This document shows positions 29,239-41,327 of a stretch of 64,000 bases of DNA, one piece after another (position 1 is the first letter of the stretch; each line of letters opens with the position of its first letter). Both the position numbers and the translations under genes were made by a program. The stretch comes from Lautropia sp. SCN 69-89 (GTDB lineage: Bacteria; Pseudomonadota; Gammaproteobacteria; Burkholderiales; Burkholderiaceae_E): assembly GCA_001724855.1 (NCBI GenBank), contig MEED01000015.1, forward strand, positions 1 through 64,000, given 5' to 3'. Below the pieces are notes generated by a model that made no database searches, had not been told where the DNA came from, and saw only the letters and a program-made list of their open reading frames with translations.

Positions 29239-31766
29239 TGTGAACACGCCCTGGTCGGCTGATCGGCTGGGGTTGCAACCAGGTCGTCGGGCAGCCGCAC
29301 CCGCCAGTAGCGGCGATCGTCGATGCGCGAGCGCTGCAGCCGCGGCGCCTGCTCCCGCGCATAGGTGAGCGTGATCGCGCCGTCGCGGTCGCTGCGCAGC
29401 AGCGCGATGCCGGCCTCGCGATACCGCGCATCCACGCGCGCGGCCGGGTGCCCGAAGCGATTGCGGTAGCCGAGCTGCGCGATCGCGTGCGCGGGCGCCA
29501 CCGCAGCGAGGAATTCCGCGCTCGACGACGTGCCGCTGCCGTGGTGCGGGGCGAGCATGAGATCCGAGCGCAGCGCTGCGGCCCCGTAGGCGGCCACCAG
29601 CGCCCGCTCCTGCGCCGCCTCGATGTCGCCGGTGAGCAGCACGCGCGCCGCGGGAGCGACGATTCGCAGCACGCAGCTCGACGCGTTGGTCGGCGACTTC
29701 GCACCGCGCGCCGCGTCGGGTCCCGGGTGCAGCACTTCGAAAGCAACCTCGCCCCACTGCCAGGCCTGTCCGCGCCTGCAGTCGTGGAACGGACGCCCCG
29801 CCTCGCGCGCCGGATGTTCGATGGGCAGCGAACCCGCGAGCCAGTCGATGCGCAGGTTGCGCAACAGCGTCGGCAGCCCGCCCGAATGATCCGAATCGAG
29901 GTGCGAGACGACCAGAGCGTCGAGCCGGTCGATCCCGCGGGCGCGCAGCCACGGGACGATCACCCGCGCGGCGGCTTCGGAGTCGCCGCCGTACCGGGGA
30001 CCGGCGTCATAGAGCAGGCGCCGTTGCGGCGTCTCGACCAGCACTGCCATCCCCTGCCCGACGTCGAATGCAGTGACCCGCAAGGCGCCGTCGGGCGGCA
30101 GTTCTCCCCCTGGCGTCAGCAGCGGCAGCAGGCCCGCGAACGCTGCGGGGCGCGCCGGCACCGGCACCGGCCACAGCAGCAGCGCCACTGCGGCCGCCGC
30201 GAACAGCATCGCCGGTTCGTCGGGCTGGGCCAGCACCAGGATCGATAGCCGCGACGCGGCCAGCGGCTCGAGCAGGTCGAGCATCGCGCCGGTGGCGAGC
30301 GTGGCGAGTGACAGCAGCACCGAGCCCGCCGCAGGTGCCCACGGAAGGCAGGCAGCACCGAGCATCGCCAGCGGCGTGATCAGCGCCGAGACCAGCGGGA
30401 TCGCGAACGCATTGGCGATCGGCCCGACCAGCGACACCGAGGAGAAGAACAGCGCGCCGAGCGGCACGAGCGCCAGCGTTGCGGCCCATTGCGTGCGCAC
30501 CGCCTCGTGCAGCATCGCTTGCGCACGCGGCCGCCAGCCCGACGGCCGTGCCGCCCTCGCGGTGCGCGCCGAGCCGTGCAGCGTGATCGCGCCGACTGCG
30601 GCGAACGACAGCCAGAACCCGGCCGCCAGCGGCGCCCACGGATCGAGCACCGTGACCACGCCGGCCGCCAGCGCGAGCACGTGCAGCATCGAGCGCGAGC
30701 GCCCCGCCGCCAGCGACACGCCCGCCACCATCAACATCCAGCAGGTGCGCTGCGCCGGGATGCCCCAGCCCGCGAGGCCAGCGTAGAGGAACGCGGTCGC
30801 CACACCGAACAGCCAGGCGATGCGATGCGCGGGCCAGCGCAACAGCACGCCGCTGCGCGCGGCCAGCCGGGTACGCAGCACCCGCCGCGCGAACAGCACC
30901 GACAACCCGGCGAGCATCGTGATGTGCAAGCCGGAAATGCTCATCAGATGGCCGATGCCGGTCTTGTTGAAGATCTCCCACCAGCGGCCCGGGATCGCCG
31001 CCTGGTCGCCGACCACCAGCGCGACCAGCACGCCGGCGGCGTCCTCGCGCGCTCCGGCGAGCGCTTCGCGCATCGCGGCGCGCAGGCGCATTCGCGCGAC
31101 TTCGAAGACGGTGGCGACAGTGGGCCCTTCGTCGAGCCGCTGGTTCGGCAGCGCCAGGCGCCGCGACGAGCGCACGTTGCCGTTGGCTGCGATGCCTTCC
31201 TCGAGCGCGCGCAACTCGGCGTCGAAGACGCCGGGGTTGTGCAGCGCATGCGGGCGCTTGAGCCGCACGTTCAGCTGCCAGCGCTCGCCGGGGGCCGGGC
31301 TCGCCGGCGGTGCCGAGCGACTCGCGTCGCCGGCGTCGCCCGCAGGGCCGAATCCCTGCCAGCTCAAGCGCACGCGCCGGCGCTCCGGGCACGGCGCGGC
31401 CGCCTGCAGGCAACGCTCGATGTCGAACGCGAACCGTGTGCCGCGCTCTGCCTCGATCGGCATCGACGCGACGCGGCCGACGACGACGAAATCGCGTCCT
31501 TCCTGCCCGGGCAGCAGGCGCTCGTCGAGTGCGCGCTCGGCGACCTGCAGGGTCCAGCCGGCAGCGGCCAGGGCCACTGCCAGCCACCGCCATCCGTGAT
31601 GCGACCGGCGGCGCGACGCCGCGCCGAGGATGACGACGCCCGTGCCGAGCAAGCTCAGCGCGACGGTCGGCCCGGGCAGCGCGGGCAGACGATGCACCAG
31701 CAGGGCCGCGAGCACGATGGCCGTGGCCAGGGGCACGGAGCCGACGAGCACGCCGATCGATGGCAT
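28917..31766 (-). CDS. comEC: ComEC/Rec2 DNA-uptake channel protein with antisense C-terminal extension
   Basis: Inner-membrane channel that carries transforming DNA strands into the cytoplasm. An N-terminal DUF4131/OB region is followed by the multi-span Competence domain (about 230-540, including GIGHLMSISGLHITMLAGL) and a metallo-beta-lactamase-like domain with FDVGQGMAVLVETPQRRLLYDAG and SHLDSDHSGG. Recognisable homology ends near residue 830, around RYWRVRLPDDL (codons near 29280). No stop follows, so the frame continues 322 bases into bdhA on the opposite strand, giving 949 aa with about 110 aa of probably non-homologous tail. The usual lolC-lolD-tatD-comEC order is present here. Confidence 0.85.
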   Translation of the reverse strand: MPSIGVLVGSVPLATAIVLAALLVHRLPALPGPTVALSLLGTGVVILGAASRRRSHHGWRWLAVALAAAGWTLQVAERALDERLLPGQEGRDFVVVGRVASMPIEAERGTRFAFDIERCLQAAAPCPERRRVRLSWQGFGPAGDAGDASRSAPPASPAPGERWQLNVRLKRPHALHNPGVFDAELRALEEGIAANGNVRSSRRLALPNQRLDEGPTVATVFEVARMRLRAAMREALAGAREDAAGVLVALVVGDQAAIPGRWWEIFNKTGIGHLMSISGLHITMLAGLSVLFARRVLRTRLAARSGVLLRWPAHRIAWLFGVATAFLYAGLAGWGIPAQRTCWMLMVAGVSLAAGRSRSMLHVLALAAGVVTVLDPWAPLAAGFWLSFAAVGAITLHGSARTARAARPSGWRPRAQAMLHEAVRTQWAATLALVPLGALFFSSVSLVGPIANAFAIPLVSALITPLAMLGAACLPWAPAAGSVLLSLATLATGAMLDLLEPLAASRLSILVLAQPDEPAMLFAAAAVALLLWPVPVPARPAAFAGLLPLLTPGGELPPDGALRVTAFDVGQGMAVLVETPQRRLLYDAGPRYGGDSEAAARVIVPWLRARGIDRLDALVVSHLDSDHSGGLPTLLRNLRIDWLAGSLPIEHPAREAGRPFHDCRRGQAWQWGEVAFEVLHPGPDAARGAKSPTNASSCVLRIVAPAARVLLTGDIEAAQERALVAAYGAAALRSDLMLAPHHGSGTSSSAEFLAAVAPAHAIAQLGYRNRFGHPAARVDARYREAGIALLRSDRDGAITLTYAREQAPRLQRSRIDDRRYWRVRLPDDLVATPADQPTRACSHYCAVQPPSIAQATPRTWSAAGEHRNTASSPSCSVVTNSCEGCFSDTSAIFACSTVCPAWAARASICLCTSGVSTQPGQIALQVIPVRAFSSATTFVSPTMPCLAAT

Positions 31767-31847
31767 TCGCCGATGCTAGGCAGCCGCATCGCGTTCGCCC
31801 ATTGGACGGACGTGCTAGGCCACTTTGTCCGAAGGGAGCTGACGCGA

Positions 31848-32645
31848 TCAGGCCAGCCGCGCCAATAGCGCGGACAGCCGCGGTATCGCGCGACCGGCAT
31901 TGGCGGCCGTGCGCTCGGCGACCAGTCCGGGCGGCTCGCCGCGCAGGTCGGCGAACTCCTGCGCGATCCGCGCCAGCTGCGCAGGCTCGTTGCGGCGTCG
32001 CGCGATCCACGCCGGCGGAATGTCCGGCGCGTCGGTCTCGAGGACGTGCGCCTCGGGGGGCAGCTCGCGCACCAGACGACGCAACTGCAGCGCCCGGTCG
32101 AAGGTCATCGCGCCGCCGAAACCCAGCACCATGCCCAGCCCGAGGTACTGCGCCGCCTGCTGCAGGCTGCCGTTGAACGCATGCGCGATCCCTCCGGGCG
32201 GCCGCACGCTGCGCAGGTGCTTCAGGATCGTGTCCTGCGAGCGCCGCACGTGCATCAGCACCGGTAAACCGAACTCGCGCGCAAGCTCCAGCTGGAAGCG
32301 AAAGTAGTGCTCCTGGCGCGCCCGATCCTGGCCCGGCTCGAAGAAATCGAGGCCGATCTCGCCGATCGCGAGAAACGCCGGATCGTCGAGCGAGGCCTCG
32401 ACCGCGTCGCGCAGGCGCGCGAGATCGCCCTCGCCCGCCCGATCGACATACAGCGGATGGATGCCCAGCGCGTAGCCGATTCGCGGATCGCCCGCGGCCA
32501 GCGCGCGTACCGCGCCGAAGTTCGCCACCTCGACCGCGGGCACCACGATCGCCGCCACGCCCGCGGCGAACGCGCGCTCGCGCACCGCGTCGCGATCCGC
32601 GTCGTACTCGCAGGCATCGAGATGGCAATGCGTGTCGATCAGCAT
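31848..32645 (-). CDS. tatD: TatD-family metal-dependent DNase
   Basis: 265 aa TIM-barrel hydrolase of the amidohydrolase superfamily. Metal ligands are visible as MLIDTHCHLD, IGEIGLDFF, the His of VLMHVRRSQDT, GIAHAFNGS and the late Asp in HVLETDAPDIPP. TatD enzymes are 3'-5' exonucleases linked to DNA repair and quality control. I start at ATG 32645 (MLIDTHCHLD), the family start; an in-frame GTG at 32666 adds seven residues. It is followed by comEC after 81 bp without a strong terminator. Confidence 0.92.
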   Translation of the reverse strand: MLIDTHCHLDACEYDADRDAVRERAFAAGVAAIVVPAVEVANFGAVRALAAGDPRIGYALGIHPLYVDRAGEGDLARLRDAVEASLDDPAFLAIGEIGLDFFEPGQDRARQEHYFRFQLELAREFGLPVLMHVRRSQDTILKHLRSVRPPGGIAHAFNGSLQQAAQYLGLGMVLGFGGAMTFDRALQLRRLVRELPPEAHVLETDAPDIPPAWIARRRNEPAQLARIAQEFADLRGEPPGLVAERTAANAGRAIPRLSALLARLA

Positions 32646-32700
32646 CGTCGTGGGCCCCGTGGCCACGCGAGCGGCCGCCCGCGCGCGTACGACGCGAACC

Positions 32701-33696
32701 TCAGTCGATCGTCGCGCCGCTGCGCCGGATGACGGGCGTCATCACCTCGCGCTCCTTCAGCATGAACCTGCGCAGGTCGTCGGTCGAGCCGCCGATCGGC
32801 TCCATGTACTGCGCGTGCAGCTTCTCGCGCACCTCGGGCATCGCCAGCACTGCGTTGATCTCGCGGTTCATCCGCTCGACGATCGGCGTCGGCGTGGAAG
32901 CCGGCGCCATGAACGCCATCCAGGCCATGCTCTCGATCTCGGGCAGCCCCGCTTCCTTCATCGTCGGGATGTCCGGCATCAGTGCACTGCGCCTGGCGGT
33001 GGACACGGCGAGCGCCCGCAGCTTGCCCGCCTTCACCTGCGGCATCACCGCCACCGCGGGCACGCAGGCGAACTGCACGTCCCCCTGCAGGATCGACATG
33101 ATCGCCTGCGGCGACGACGGATACGGAATGTGCACGGCGAAGGTGCCGGTTCTTGCCTTCAGCAACTCGATGCCCAGGTGCGAGAGGCTGCCCACGCCGA
33201 TCGACGAGAAATTGAACTTGCCCGGATTGGCCTTCATCGCGTCGACCAACCCCTTCAGCGAGGTGATGCCGGAATCGGCACGCACCGCGCAGACGTTGGC
33301 CTGGCCGCCGCCCAGCACCACCGGGCGCAGGTCGACGAAGGGGTCGTACGGCAGTTTCGCGTAGAGCACCGTGTTGTAGACCAGCGGACCGTTCGTACTG
33401 ACCACGAAGGTGTAGCCGTCGCCCGGTGCCTTGGCGACCGCGGCAGTGCCGAGGTTGCCGCCTGCGCCTGCGCGGTTCTCGACCAGCACCGGCTGGCCGA
33501 GTCGCTGCTGCAGCCGCTCGCCGACGATGCGCGCGAACACGTCCGGAGAAGACCCCGAGCCATAGGGGATCACGACCTTCACCGGGCGGCTCGGCCAGGC
33601 CGGATCGGCACCCTGCGCGGCCGCACCGGCGGCCATCGACAGCGCGGCGAAGGCCGCGAGGAAGAAACGCAGCGGGTGCTTCGGGGATCGGCTCAC
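32701..33696 (-). CDS. Bug/TctC-type tripartite tricarboxylate receptor
   Basis: 331 aa periplasmic solute receptor of the Bug family, greatly expanded in Burkholderiales. A signal peptide (SRSPKHPLRFFLAAFAALSM then AAGAAAQGA) precedes the mature start near ADPAWPSRPVKVVIPYGSGSSPDVFARIVGERLQQ. VENRAGAGGNLGTAAVAKAPGDGYTFV and the AVSTARRSALMPDIPTMKEAG stretch are family hallmarks. GTG start at 33696 with AGGAGACGAAC in front. No TctA/TctB permease genes are adjacent. The gene separates lolD from tatD, which are usually close neighbours, so it looks like an insertion into that cluster. Confidence 0.9.
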   Translation of the reverse strand: MSRSPKHPLRFFLAAFAALSMAAGAAAQGADPAWPSRPVKVVIPYGSGSSPDVFARIVGERLQQRLGQPVLVENRAGAGGNLGTAAVAKAPGDGYTFVVSTNGPLVYNTVLYAKLPYDPFVDLRPVVLGGGQANVCAVRADSGITSLKGLVDAMKANPGKFNFSSIGVGSLSHLGIELLKARTGTFAVHIPYPSSPQAIMSILQGDVQFACVPAVAVMPQVKAGKLRALAVSTARRSALMPDIPTMKEAGLPEIESMAWMAFMAPASTPTPIVERMNREINAVLAMPEVREKLHAQYMEPIGGSTDDLRRFMLKEREVMTPVIRRSGATID

Positions 33697-33730
33697 GTTC
33701 GTCTCCTGATACCGGATGCCGCAGAAAGGC

Positions 33731-34476
<746 letters not shown>

Positions 34477-34480
<4 letters not shown>

Positions 34481-35733
34481 TCGTAGCGCAGCGCTTCGGC
34501 CGGCCGCACGCGCGACGCACGCCAGCTCGGGTACAGCGTCGAGCCGAGCGCCAGCACGCAGGCGGTGCCGCCGATCGCCACCACGTCGGGCAGCCGCAGG
34601 TCGCTGGGCAGGTAGTTGATGAAATAGATGCCCTTGGGCAGTACCTGGAAACCGAACACCGATTCGACCCACGCGGTGGCCGGGCCGATGTTCAGCGCGA
34701 GCAGCACACCGAGCACGACGCCGAGCACGGTACCGAGCAGCCCCACCGAGGCACCCTGCACGACGAAGATCCGCATGATGCTCGCCGGTGTGGCGCCGAG
34801 GGTGCGCAGGATCGCGATGTCGGACTGCTTGTCGGTCACCGTCATCACCAGCATCGAGACCAGGTTGAACGCCGCGACCGCCATGATCAGCGTGAGGATG
34901 ATGAACATCATCCGCTTCTCGATCTGCACCGCGGCGAACCAGTTGCGGTTCTCGGCCGACCAGTCGCGGATCATCAGGTCGCCGCTCATCGTGCGAGCCA
35001 GTTCGTTGGCGACCTCGGGCGCCGCGAGCATGTCACGCGTCTTCAGCCTCACGCCGCTCACCCCTTCGACCCGGAACAGTTTCGCTGCGTCCTCGATGTT
35101 CATGAGCAGCAGGCTCGAATCGTATTCGTAGTGCCCCGCCCTGAACACCGCGACGACGGTGAGCTGGCGCAGTCGCGGAACCAGCCCGGCGGGCGTCGCC
35201 GTGCCCTGCGGCGCGATCAGCGTGAGCTTCGAGCCGACGTCGAGCAGCAGCTGGTCGGCGAGTTCGCTGCCGATCGCCACGCCGAATTCGCCCGGGCGCA
35301 GGTCGGCGAGGTTGCCGCGCAGCATCTTGCGCGCGAAATCGGCTACCTGCGGCTCGAGCGCCGGGTCGATGCCCCGCACCAGCACGCCGCGCACGCTGCC
35401 CTCGTGGGTGAGCATCGCCTGCCCGGCGACGTAAGGCGCACCGCCGATGACGGCCGGATTGCGCCGCGCCTGCGCCAGCACCGACTGCCAGTCGGTCATC
35501 GGCGCGCGGCCGGCCAGCACCTCGATGTGCGCGAGCACCGACAGCATCCGGTCGCGCACCTCTTTCTGGAAGCCGTTCATCACCGACAACACGGTGATCA
35601 GCGCGGCCACCCCGAGCGCGATGCCCGCGACCGACAGCGCCGAAATGAACGAGATGAAGCCGTTGCGCCCACCCGCGCGCCTGCTGGCGCGCGTGTAGCG
35701 AAGGCCGATGAAGAGTTCGTAGGGCAATGGCAT
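34477..35733 (-). CDS. lolC: Lipoprotein-releasing permease LolC/LolE
   Basis: 418 aa, the normal size of Lol[18 protein letters not shown] begins the protein; the first membrane helix region is [41 protein letters not shown] large periplasmic domain follows, then three helices with [44 protein letters not shown]. Only one permease gene is present, as in many betaproteobacteria that use a LolC/E hybrid. Divergent from the RpfE-type gene with a 34-bp gap. Confidence 0.92.
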
Positions 35734-35767
35734 CTGGGACCGCGGCAGTTTGCCATAGAATCCACCG

Positions 35768-36844
35768 GTGACCACGACGATCCTGTGCGCCGCGGCGCTC
35801 GCCCGCCCGCGCCCGGCCACGCCGGGCGACGATCCCGGAAACGGCGCCGGCACCCCCGCGCTCGCCGCAAATGGCGCGCTCGCCCGCACGATCCGGCGCG
35901 CGCGCATCGTCGGGCGCAGCCGGCAAACCGCGCTGGTGCCCGAGGAGCTGCCGCACGAAGCCTGGCTGCGCGAACGCTTCGCCGTCGATGGCCCGGTCGC
36001 CGCGTGCGCGCTGCCGGCCGTCGACGACGTTGCCGGCCCCGAGTTGCTGGTGCGCCCGGTGCACCTGCACCTCGCATTGGACCACCTGGTGCTCGCGCCG
36101 CCCGAGTGCCTCGGGCTCGGCCCCGAGGAAGCCGAGCGCTTCGTCGACAGCGCCAACGCGGTGCTCGCCGACGAAGGCTTGCGCGTGCGCGCGCTCGATC
36201 CGGGGCTCTGGCGGCTCGAGGCCGTCGGCGCGGATCGCGCATCCGACGACCTCGCGGCGCTCGCGCAACTGCGGGCCCGCAGCGCCCGAATGGCCGTCGG
36301 CCGCAACGTCGATGCCTACCTGCCGAGCGGTGCGGCGGCGCGTCGCTGGCGACAACTCGCCAACCTGGTGCAGATGAGCTGGTTCGAGCATCCGCTGAAC
36401 CTCGCGCGCGAGGGTGCCGGGCAGCTCCTGGTCAACGGCTTGTGGCTCGAGGGCCGCGCGAGCCGTCCCGCTGCACGTCCCTTCGGGCGCGTGCTGGCGG
36501 CCGACGAAGTCGTCGCGGGCCTGGCGCGGCGCGCCGGCATCGACTCGCGACCGCTCGCGGCCGACGCCGACGCGCTCGCGGATGCGGGCACGCTGCTGCT
36601 CGCACCCGACTTCTGGCGCCAGCCGGTCGGCGACGGCGACACTGACGGCTGGGTGCAGGCCTGGCGGGCCTTCGATCACTGGTTCGAGTCGCTACTGGCT
36701 GCCGCCCCCCGGCTGGCCGCCGGCGGCATGCGGCTGGTGCTCACCGGCGAGCGCAGCACGATCGAGCTGCTCGGCCTGCCCGCCGATCGGTGGAAGCCGT
36801 GGCGCCGACTCGCGCTGGCGGCGCTGCTGCGCGAGGACGCGTGA
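35768..36844 (+). CDS. RpfE-type / phosphoglycerate-mutase-like conserved protein upstream of recJ
   Basis: 358 aa, resembling a Burkholderiales/Xanthomonas conserved protein annotated as RpfE-like regulatory protein or phosphoglycerate-mutase-related. Shared features I recognise are RPVHLHLALDHLVL, the FVDSANAVLADEGL stretch, VGRNVDAYLP, and the helical WRQLANLVQMSWFEHPLN segment. No catalytic motif can be read with confidence. GTG start at 35768. The stop overlaps the recJ start (GTGA 36841-36844). The link to recJ is conserved in relatives; the function is not known. Confidence 0.65.
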   Translation: MTTTILCAAALARPRPATPGDDPGNGAGTPALAANGALARTIRRARIVGRSRQTALVPEELPHEAWLRERFAVDGPVAACALPAVDDVAGPELLVRPVHLHLALDHLVLAPPECLGLGPEEAERFVDSANAVLADEGLRVRALDPGLWRLEAVGADRASDDLAALAQLRARSARMAVGRNVDAYLPSGAAARRWRQLANLVQMSWFEHPLNLAREGAGQLLVNGLWLEGRASRPAARPFGRVLAADEVVAGLARRAGIDSRPLAADADALADAGTLLLAPDFWRQPVGDGDTDGWVQAWRAFDHWFESLLAAAPRLAAGGMRLVLTGERSTIELLGLPADRWKPWRRLALAALLREDA

Positions 36845-38583
36845 TCGTCGTCCGCGAGGTGCCGGAGGCGGCGCTCGGACGGTTGCTGGCCGCCGGCCTG
36901 CATCCGGTGATGGCGCGGCTGCTCGCCGCCCGCGGTGTCGAGGACGCACAGGCTCTGTCGCGCGATCTCGCAGCCCTGGCCGCGCCCGACTCGATGAAGG
37001 GCCTGGACCACGCGGCGAGCCTGCTCGCCGATGCGATCGAGCGCGGCGAGCGGATCTGCGTGGTCGCCGACTACGACTGCGACGGCGCGACCGCCTGCGC
37101 GGTGGCGATCCGCGGCCTGAGGGCGCTCGGCGCCGCGCCGGGACAGGTCGATTTCATCGTGCCGAACCGCTTCGAGCACGGCTACGGCCTCACGCCTCCG
37201 GTGGTGGCGCTCGCGGCACGCCATCCGCGCCTGGGCCGCCCGGACTGGCTGCTCACCGTGGATGCCGGCATCGCCAGCCACGACGGCGTCGCGGCGGCCC
37301 ATGCCGCCGGCATGCGCGTCATCGTCACCGACCATCACCTGCCCGGCGCGACGCTGCCGCCGGCCGAGGCGATCGTCGACCCGAACCAGCCGGGCTGTGC
37401 CTTCCCCAGCAAGCACCTGGCCGGCGTCGGCGTGATGTTCTACCTGCTGCTCGCGCTGCGCGCGCAATGGCGCCGCCGCGACCCGTCCTGCGCGGCCGCG
37501 CGGACGCCGCTGCAGCGACTGCTCGACCTGGTCGCGCTGGGCACCGTGGCCGACCTGGTGCGACTCGACGCGAACAACCGGCTGCTGGTCGCTGCGGGCC
37601 TGCAACGCATCCGCGCCGGCGCTGCCTGTGCCGGCGTGCGCGCGCTTCTGCGGGTGGCCGGCCGCGACGAGCGGCGCGTGGGCACCTCCGATCTCGGCTT
37701 CGCGGTCGGTCCGCGGGTGAACGCCGCCGGTCGCCTCGCCGACATCTCGATCGGCATCGAATGCCTGCTCGCCGACGACGGGGCGCGCGCCGCCGAACTC
37801 GCCGCCGCACTCGATGCGATGAACCGCGAGCGCCGCGGCATCGAGACGGCGATGCGCGAACAGGCGATCGAGGCGCTCGACGCCCTGCCCGGCCTCGGCG
37901 CGGACCGCAAGTCGGTGGTGCTGCATCGCGAGGGCTGGCACGAAGGACTCATCGGCCTGGTCGCCAGTCGCGTGAAGGAGCGCGTGAACCGGCCCGTCTT
38001 CGCGCTGGCGGCCTCGTCGTCCGACCCGTCGCTGCTGCGCGGCTCGGGACGTTCGATCGCCGGCGTGCACCTGCGCGACGTGCTCGATCGGGTCGACAAG
38101 CTCGCGCCCGGCCTGCTGCTGCGCTTTGGCGGCCACGCGATGGCCGCGGGCCTGACGCTGCGCGCCGCGCGGCTCGACGACTTCTCGGCGCTGCTCGAGC
38201 GGGCGGTCGGCGAATTCGCCGATCCGTCGTGTTTTTCGGCCTCGCTCGCGACCGACGGGCCGCTGGCCGCCGTCGAGATCGACCTGCCGCTGGTCGATGC
38301 GATCGAGGCCGAGGCATGGGGACAGGGTTTCGCACCGCCGCTGTTCTGCGGCGAGTTCGCGGTGGCGCGCCAGTCGATCGTCGCCGGGCGCCACCTGCGT
38401 GCGCAGCTGCGCGCCGGCGCGGCGCGGCCGCTCGATGCGATCGCGTTCGGCCGCGTCGAGCCGCTGCCTTCGGCGGCGCGCATCGCCTACCGGCTGATCC
38501 GCGACGAATATCAGGGGCTGGCCGGCGTGCGCCTGGTGGTCGAGGCGGTCGAACCGCTGCCGGGTGCCGCACCGCCGGCCTGA
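36841..38583 (+). CDS. recJ: Single-stranded-DNA exonuclease RecJ
   Basis: 5'-3' ssDNA exonuclease of recombination and mismatch repair, about 580 aa. DHH-superfamily motifs: ICVVADYDCDGATA (motif I), VDAGIASHDGV (II), VIVTDHHLPGATLP (III, DHH) and DLVALGTVADLVRL (IV). DHHA1 motif GHAMAAGLTL follows (about 435). The C-terminal OB domain ends near the stop. Cys replaces the more common Ala in DYDxDG, which is tolerated in the family. GTG start overlapping the upstream stop; a longer reading from 36790 would overlap that gene. Confidence 0.94.
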   Translation: MIVVREVPEAALGRLLAAGLHPVMARLLAARGVEDAQALSRDLAALAAPDSMKGLDHAASLLADAIERGERICVVADYDCDGATACAVAIRGLRALGAAPGQVDFIVPNRFEHGYGLTPPVVALAARHPRLGRPDWLLTVDAGIASHDGVAAAHAAGMRVIVTDHHLPGATLPPAEAIVDPNQPGCAFPSKHLAGVGVMFYLLLALRAQWRRRDPSCAAARTPLQRLLDLVALGTVADLVRLDANNRLLVAAGLQRIRAGAACAGVRALLRVAGRDERRVGTSDLGFAVGPRVNAAGRLADISIGIECLLADDGARAAELAAALDAMNRERRGIETAMREQAIEALDALPGLGADRKSVVLHREGWHEGLIGLVASRVKERVNRPVFALAASSSDPSLLRGSGRSIAGVHLRDVLDRVDKLAPGLLLRFGGHAMAAGLTLRAARLDDFSALLERAVGEFADPSCFSASLATDGPLAAVEIDLPLVDAIEAEAWGQGFAPPLFCGEFAVARQSIVAGRHLRAQLRAGAARPLDAIAFGRVEPLPSAARIAYRLIRDEYQGLAGVRLVVEAVEPLPGAAPPA

Positions 38584-38613
38584 TACGAAGCGCCGGCGAC
38601 ATCGGGCGCCCCG

Positions 38614-38619
38614 TATAAT
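38614..38619 (+). promoter_or_regulatory. -10 element of prfB
   Basis: A perfect TATAAT stands 31 bases before the prfB ATG, in the 66-bp gap after recJ. No good -35 is visible at the right distance (CGCCGG region), so the promoter may depend on an activator or be weak. Confidence 0.55.
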
Positions 38620-38649
38620 GCGCGGTTTGACCGAAGGATCACCGTCCCC

Positions 38650-39754
38650 ATGGAAGCCGAGCGCCTGAACCAACTCGAATCGCTGATCGACGACCTTCGC
38701 CGGCGCGTCGGCGAGCTCCGGGGGTATCTTTGACTACGAGACGAAAAAACTCCGTCTCGAAGTGATCAACCGGGAGCTCGAAACTCCCGACATCTGGAAC
38801 GACGCGAAACACGCGCAGGAGCTCGGCCGCGAGAAGAAGGCGCTCGAAGGCGTGGTCGAGCGCATCGGCGCGATCGACACCGGGCTGGCCGACGTCGCCG
38901 AACTGTTCGCGATGGCCTCGGCCGAAAGCGACGACGACACGCTGGTCGCGGTGGAGGCCGACACGCAGGCGATCGAGTCGCAGGTCGCCGACCTCGAATT
39001 CAGGCGCATGTTCGCCAACCCGGCCGACCCCAACCCCTGCTTCATGGAGATCCAGGCCGGCGCCGGCGGCACCGAGGCGCAGGACTGGGCCGCGATGCTG
39101 CTGCGACAGTACCTGCGCTACTGCGAGCGCAAGGGTTTCGGCACCGAGATCCTCGAGGAATCGCCGGGCGACGTCGCCGGCATCAAGGGGGCGACGGTGC
39201 GCGTCGACGGCGAATACGCGTACGGCTACCTGCGCACCGAGACCGGCATCCACCGGCTGGTGCGCAAGTCGCCGTTCGACTCCAGCGGCGGGCGCCACAC
39301 CTCGTTCGCGTCGGTCTTCGTCTACCCGAAGGTCGACGACTCGATCGAGGTCGAGATCAACCCGGCCGACCTGCGTATCGACGTCTACCGGGCCTCGGGC
39401 GCCGGCGGCCAGCACGTGAACAAGACCGAATCGGCGGTGCGCATCACGCACAACCCGACCGGCATCGTCGTGCAGTGCCAGAACGACCGCTCGCAGCACC
39501 GCAACCGCGACGAGGCGATGAGCATGCTGCGTGCGCGCCTCTACGAGCTCGAGCTGCGCAAGCGCCAGGCCGAGCAGGACAAGGTCGAGGCCGGCAAGAC
39601 CGACATCGGCTGGGGACACCAGATCCGCTCGTACGTGCTCGACCAGTCGCGCATCAAGGACCTGCGCACCAACGTCGAGATCAGCAACACGCGTGCGGTA
39701 CTCGACGGCGACCTCGACGAGTTCATCGTCGCCAGCCTCAAACAGGGAGTCTGA
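38650..39754 (+). CDS. prfB: Peptide chain release factor 2 (programmed +1 frameshift)
   Basis: RF2 terminates translation at UAA and UGA. The gene is split: 27 codons from ATG 38650 end at an in-frame TGA (38731-38733); a +1 shift at CTT continues in the frame that runs to 39754, giving about 367 aa, the family length. The anticodon-recognition loop SPF is present ([15 protein letters not shown]), as is the catalytic GGQ in [20 protein letters not shown]. Frame coordinates were checked across the shift. It is followed by lysS after three bases. Confidence 0.96.
38720..38734 (+). promoter_or_regulatory. RF2 autoregulatory frameshift site
   Basis: CGGGGGTATCTTTGAC: a Shine-Dalgarno-like GGGGG three bases before the slippery CTT (38728-38730), followed by TGA C (38731-38734). 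This is the classical RF2 signal. When RF2 is scarce, the slow UGA favours the +1 slip and full-length RF2 is made. Confidence 0.96.
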
Positions 39755-39757
39755 GCC

Positions 39758-41296
<1,539 letters not shown>

Positions 41297-41327
41297 CACC
41301 TCGCACCGCAAGCCTCGGCGGTCCGGC

